Part shown: positions 62,701 to 64,000 of the stretch, piece after piece | Layout: every line of letters begins with the position of its first letter | Numbering within the stretch: position 1 is the stretch's first letter | Assembly (NCBI RefSeq): GCF_038595055.1 | Contig: NZ_CP152002.1 | Span: forward strand, 4,074,501 to 4,138,500 | From: Paenibacillus sp. FSL R7-0345 | Lineage (GTDB): Bacteria > Bacillota > Bacilli > Paenibacillales > Paenibacillaceae | DNA: 64,000 nt | Direction: 5' to 3' | The notes under the pieces: generated by a model | The model's database searches: none | What the model saw: only the letters and a program-made list of their open reading frames with translations | What the model was told of the DNA's origin: nothing | Position numbers and translations under genes: made by a program

Positions 62701-64000
62701 GATCTCCTTGCCCTCGCACATTTTAATGGCAGCAAGCTCGGTAATATTATTGCGGGTGATGGACAAACCGGTGGTCTCGATATCGAATACGACATAGGTA
62801 GCTGTTTTGAGATCCATCGGCTGGGCGTTTTCCACTATGTTGACCGCATCGTTGACAACGTTAGCCTCCACACCGTAGAGCATTTTGATTTTGTGCTTAT
62901 GGACAGCATGGTTGGCTTCCGGAAAACTCTGCACGTTACCGTGATCGGACACCGCAATGGCCGGATGGCCCCATTTGGCCGCAGTTTTAATATACTCACC
63001 GATCGGAGTAACGGCATCCATTGTGCTCATCGTCGTATGCAGGTGAAATTCCACCCGTTTTTGCTTGGCATTATCTTTGCGGGCCGGCGGTGCGTTTACC
63101 TCGGACAGATCCGATGGAATCATTACAAGCTCAGGAATCTGCATGAACCGGTCGTATTCCACCTTGCCGCGCGCTCTGACCCACTTGCCGTTAGCCAGCT
63201 GGCTCATAATTTTGAGATCTTCCTTGGTCTTGGCGAACATTTTTATCTGCAAAGAGTCCGTAAAGTCCGTTATGAAGTAGGTGAACAGCGTATTGCCGTT
63301 GCGCAGCTCCTTGCTCTCCAGGCCAAAAATCGTTCCCTGAATCGTAATTTTCTTCTCTTCGTCCTGAATCTGCAGAATCGGCGTAGCCTGCTCCTTGATT
63401 TCATAGCCGATCTGGAGCTTGATCACTTCATTTGGTTCGGTTTCGTCCTCAGGCTCCTCCGGTTCGCTGTTCATCATCATTAATTCAACGATTTCACGCT
63501 GCTCCTGCTGCAGCTTCTGCTGGAATTCCTCATAGGCATCCGCTTTGCTGGTCTCATTCTCGGCAATCTGCAGCTTTATCTTTAGCGTAAGCCCGAAATA
63601 TTTCTCATAAAATTTAATAATGGCGCCTTCGATTCCCTTTTTGCGGGCAAGCTCCAGTGACATCTTGTCGCTCAGGCTGAGTACAAGCGTACTGTCCTGC
63701 AGTTCCTGGGCGGATCTGGTCAGCCAGCCGTTAACCGAAGGAATTTCCCGCTGCACCCACTCTATGAACAGTCCCCAGTACTCTTGTACAAGCTCCTGTC
63801 TGCCAACCTTTTTTTCATCATATAAAAACAGGAAGCTGACCTTGGCGATATGCTGCAGCTTCTCACGCATTCTTAAGCAAAATGTCCGGTATGCCTGTGC
63901 CGGAACGAGATTCTCCTTAGAGATAACAATATGCCAGTCCTTATTACCCCGGCTGATCTCCACCCGTTCAATCTGTCCGTCCAAAAAATAGGAATCAATC
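59740..64000 (-). CDS. polC: DNA polymerase III PolC, 5' end outside window
   Basis: At least 1419 codons in frame, open to base 64000, with the upstream residues IDSYFLDGQIERVEI matching the PolC N-terminus (a TTG at 63984 is internal, not the start). N-terminal domain, OB fold (about 220-300), PHP domain (EFHLHTTMSTMDAVTP), DEDDh exonuclease (VFDIETTGLS, about 400-570), a zinc-type Cys cluster (CLNPECKHN, ACPDCGG), and the polymerase palm with PDIDLNFSGEYQ. The main replicative polymerase of Bacillota. Confidence 0.97.
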   Translation of the reverse strand, partial: IDSYFLDGQIERVEISRGNKDWHIVISKENLVPAQAYRTFCLRMREKLQHIAKVSFLFLYDEKKVGRQELVQEYWGLFIEWVQREIPSVNGWLTRSAQELQDSTLVLSLSDKMSLELARKKGIEGAIIKFYEKYFGLTLKIKLQIAENETSKADAYEEFQQKLQQEQREIVELMMMNSEPEEPEDETEPNEVIKLQIGYEIKEQATPILQIQDEEKKITIQGTIFGLESKELRNGNTLFTYFITDFTDSLQIKMFAKTKEDLKIMSQLANGKWVRARGKVEYDRFMQIPELVMIPSDLSEVNAPPARKDNAKQKRVEFHLHTTMSTMDAVTPIGEYIKTAAKWGHPAIAVSDHGNVQSFPEANHAVHKHKIKMLYGVEANVVNDAVNIVENAQPMDLKTATYVVFDIETTGLSITRNNITELAAIKMCEGKEIGRYTTFVNPHEKIPYHIQQLTNITDEMVKDAPDLEPVLKEFVEFIGDAVLVAHNARFDMGFIQASLRKLGQPELPNPSLDTLELARLLYPSMKNHRLNTLADKYKVLLESHHRAVDDTIALGGILTGLLNDAEKLKNLTRLERLNDYVGNDLSNVRPFHCGIYALNPAGKKNLYKLISMSHTEYFKRVPCIPKSKLEQYRDGLIVISGCERGEFFETVLNKTVEEAMEVAQFYDVLEIQPLTMYMHLVDKGFVATAEDLRDVVRKICEIGEQMNKPVIATGNVHYLEPRQKLFRDITIHGITGFSPLKDQVKPDAHFRTTDEMLTEFEYLGAEKAMEVVVTNTVALAERFEEYDLFPSDLFTPNIEGADDEIRSTCYNTAKSIYGEDLPEVVVARLEKELAPIIKYGFSANYLISERLVKKSNQDGYLVGSRGSVGSSVVATFLGISEVNPLPAHYICLNPECKHNEWFLDGSIPSGFDLPDKACPDCGGRLKGEGQDIPFETFLGFKGDKVPDIDLNFSGEYQPNAHNFTKTMFGPDNVFRAGTIGTVAEKTAFGFTKKYEEHHQKRWRGAEVNRLAAGCTGVKRSTGQHPGGIVVLPDYMEIEDITPVQFPADDVTAEWKTTHFDYHAFDANLLKLDILGHDDPTMMRMLQDLTGVDPTTIPMNDPKVMSMFNSTEALGVRPEQIRTPVATYGVPEMGTKFVRQMLIESKPSSFADLLQISGLSHGTGVWLGNAQELIKNNTCNIKTVIGCRDDIMLYLIYKAGMDASLAFKITESVRKGKGLPPEWIEEMKKCKVPQWYIDSCLKIQYMFPKAHAAAYVISAVRTAYFKLYHPIEYYATYFSVRAADFDIELCCQGYEAINRQIGEIEGKGFQALPKEKAMLPVLEMALEMTARGFTFKNIDLYRSDANRFTVDGTSLIPPFSALAGIGENAAINIAAAKDAGEFLSIEDFQQKSKASKTVIELLTGMGCFRGLPESNQLSLF

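Noticed and set aside
62224..63483. 419-codon plus-strand frame
   Set aside because: Antisense of polC; no supporting features.

Overview
This 64 kb window looks like chromosomal core sequence from an endospore-forming, low-to-moderate GC member of the Paenibacillaceae, most likely Paenibacillus. The evidence is a nearly unbroken block of genes in the order known from Bacillus (polC, rimP-nusA-ylxR-ylxQ-infB-rbfA-nrnA-truB-ribF, rpsO-pnp, ylxY-mlpA, dpaAB-dapG-dapA-rnj, tepA-ylzJ-spoIIIE, ymfF-ymfH-ymfI-ymfJ-ymfK-rodZ-pgsA-cinA-recA-recX-rny-ymdB-spoVS). Sporulation genes are present, and so are palindromic intergenic repeats that I associate with Paenibacillus. The genus call rests on recognition, not on a search. 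Almost every gene is on the minus strand.

Region 1 (1-9.0 kb) is accessory: two unknown genes (one cut by the window edge), a lipoprotein with a beta-propeller-like domain, a TetR-controlled pair of SMR drug exporters, and a heterodimeric ABC exporter divergent from a LysR regulator. Region 2 (9.1-18.4 kb) holds htpG under a perfect CIRCE element, a metallo-beta-lactamase-fold hydrolase, a GNAT acetyltransferase, a LysR gene divergent from a second dapA, a repeat-rich gap, a DEAD-box helicase with a low-complexity tail, an orphan pduL and a membrane-dipeptidase gene.

Region 3 (18.4-37.5 kb) runs, read on the minus strand, tepA-ylzJ-spoIIIE-sleB-ymfF-ymfH-ymfI-ymfJ-ymfK-rodZ-like-pgsA-cinA-recA-recX-rny-ymdB-spoVS, with yajQ and a 53-residue membrane protein between ymfK/rodZ and pgsA. 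It combines cell-shape, lipid, DNA repair, RNA decay and sporulation functions. Putative sigma-G (sleB) and sigma-H (spoVS) promoters and a LexA box (recA) can be read in the sequence. ymdB appears to start with ATT.

Region 4 (37.6-48.3 kb) has an ECF sigma/anti-sigma pair set into the core order, an RNase J gene with a leader of about 350 nt, and the lysine/dipicolinate genes dapA, dapG, dpaB and dpaA. The asd gene normally found between dpaB and dapG is absent, and dpaAB has its own putative sigma-K promoter. dut, an M16 protease gene and the ylxY pseudo-deacetylase gene follow. Region 5 (48.5-64 kb) is the translation and RNA block from pnp and rpsO back to the rimP promoter, then polC, whose 5' end lies outside the window.

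No CRISPR array, prophage, insertion sequence, tRNA or rRNA gene was seen. The least ordinary signals are the ATT start of ymdB, three families of intergenic palindromic repeats, a GAAA-capped hairpin in the rimP-nusA leader, and the modified dpa/dap operon.
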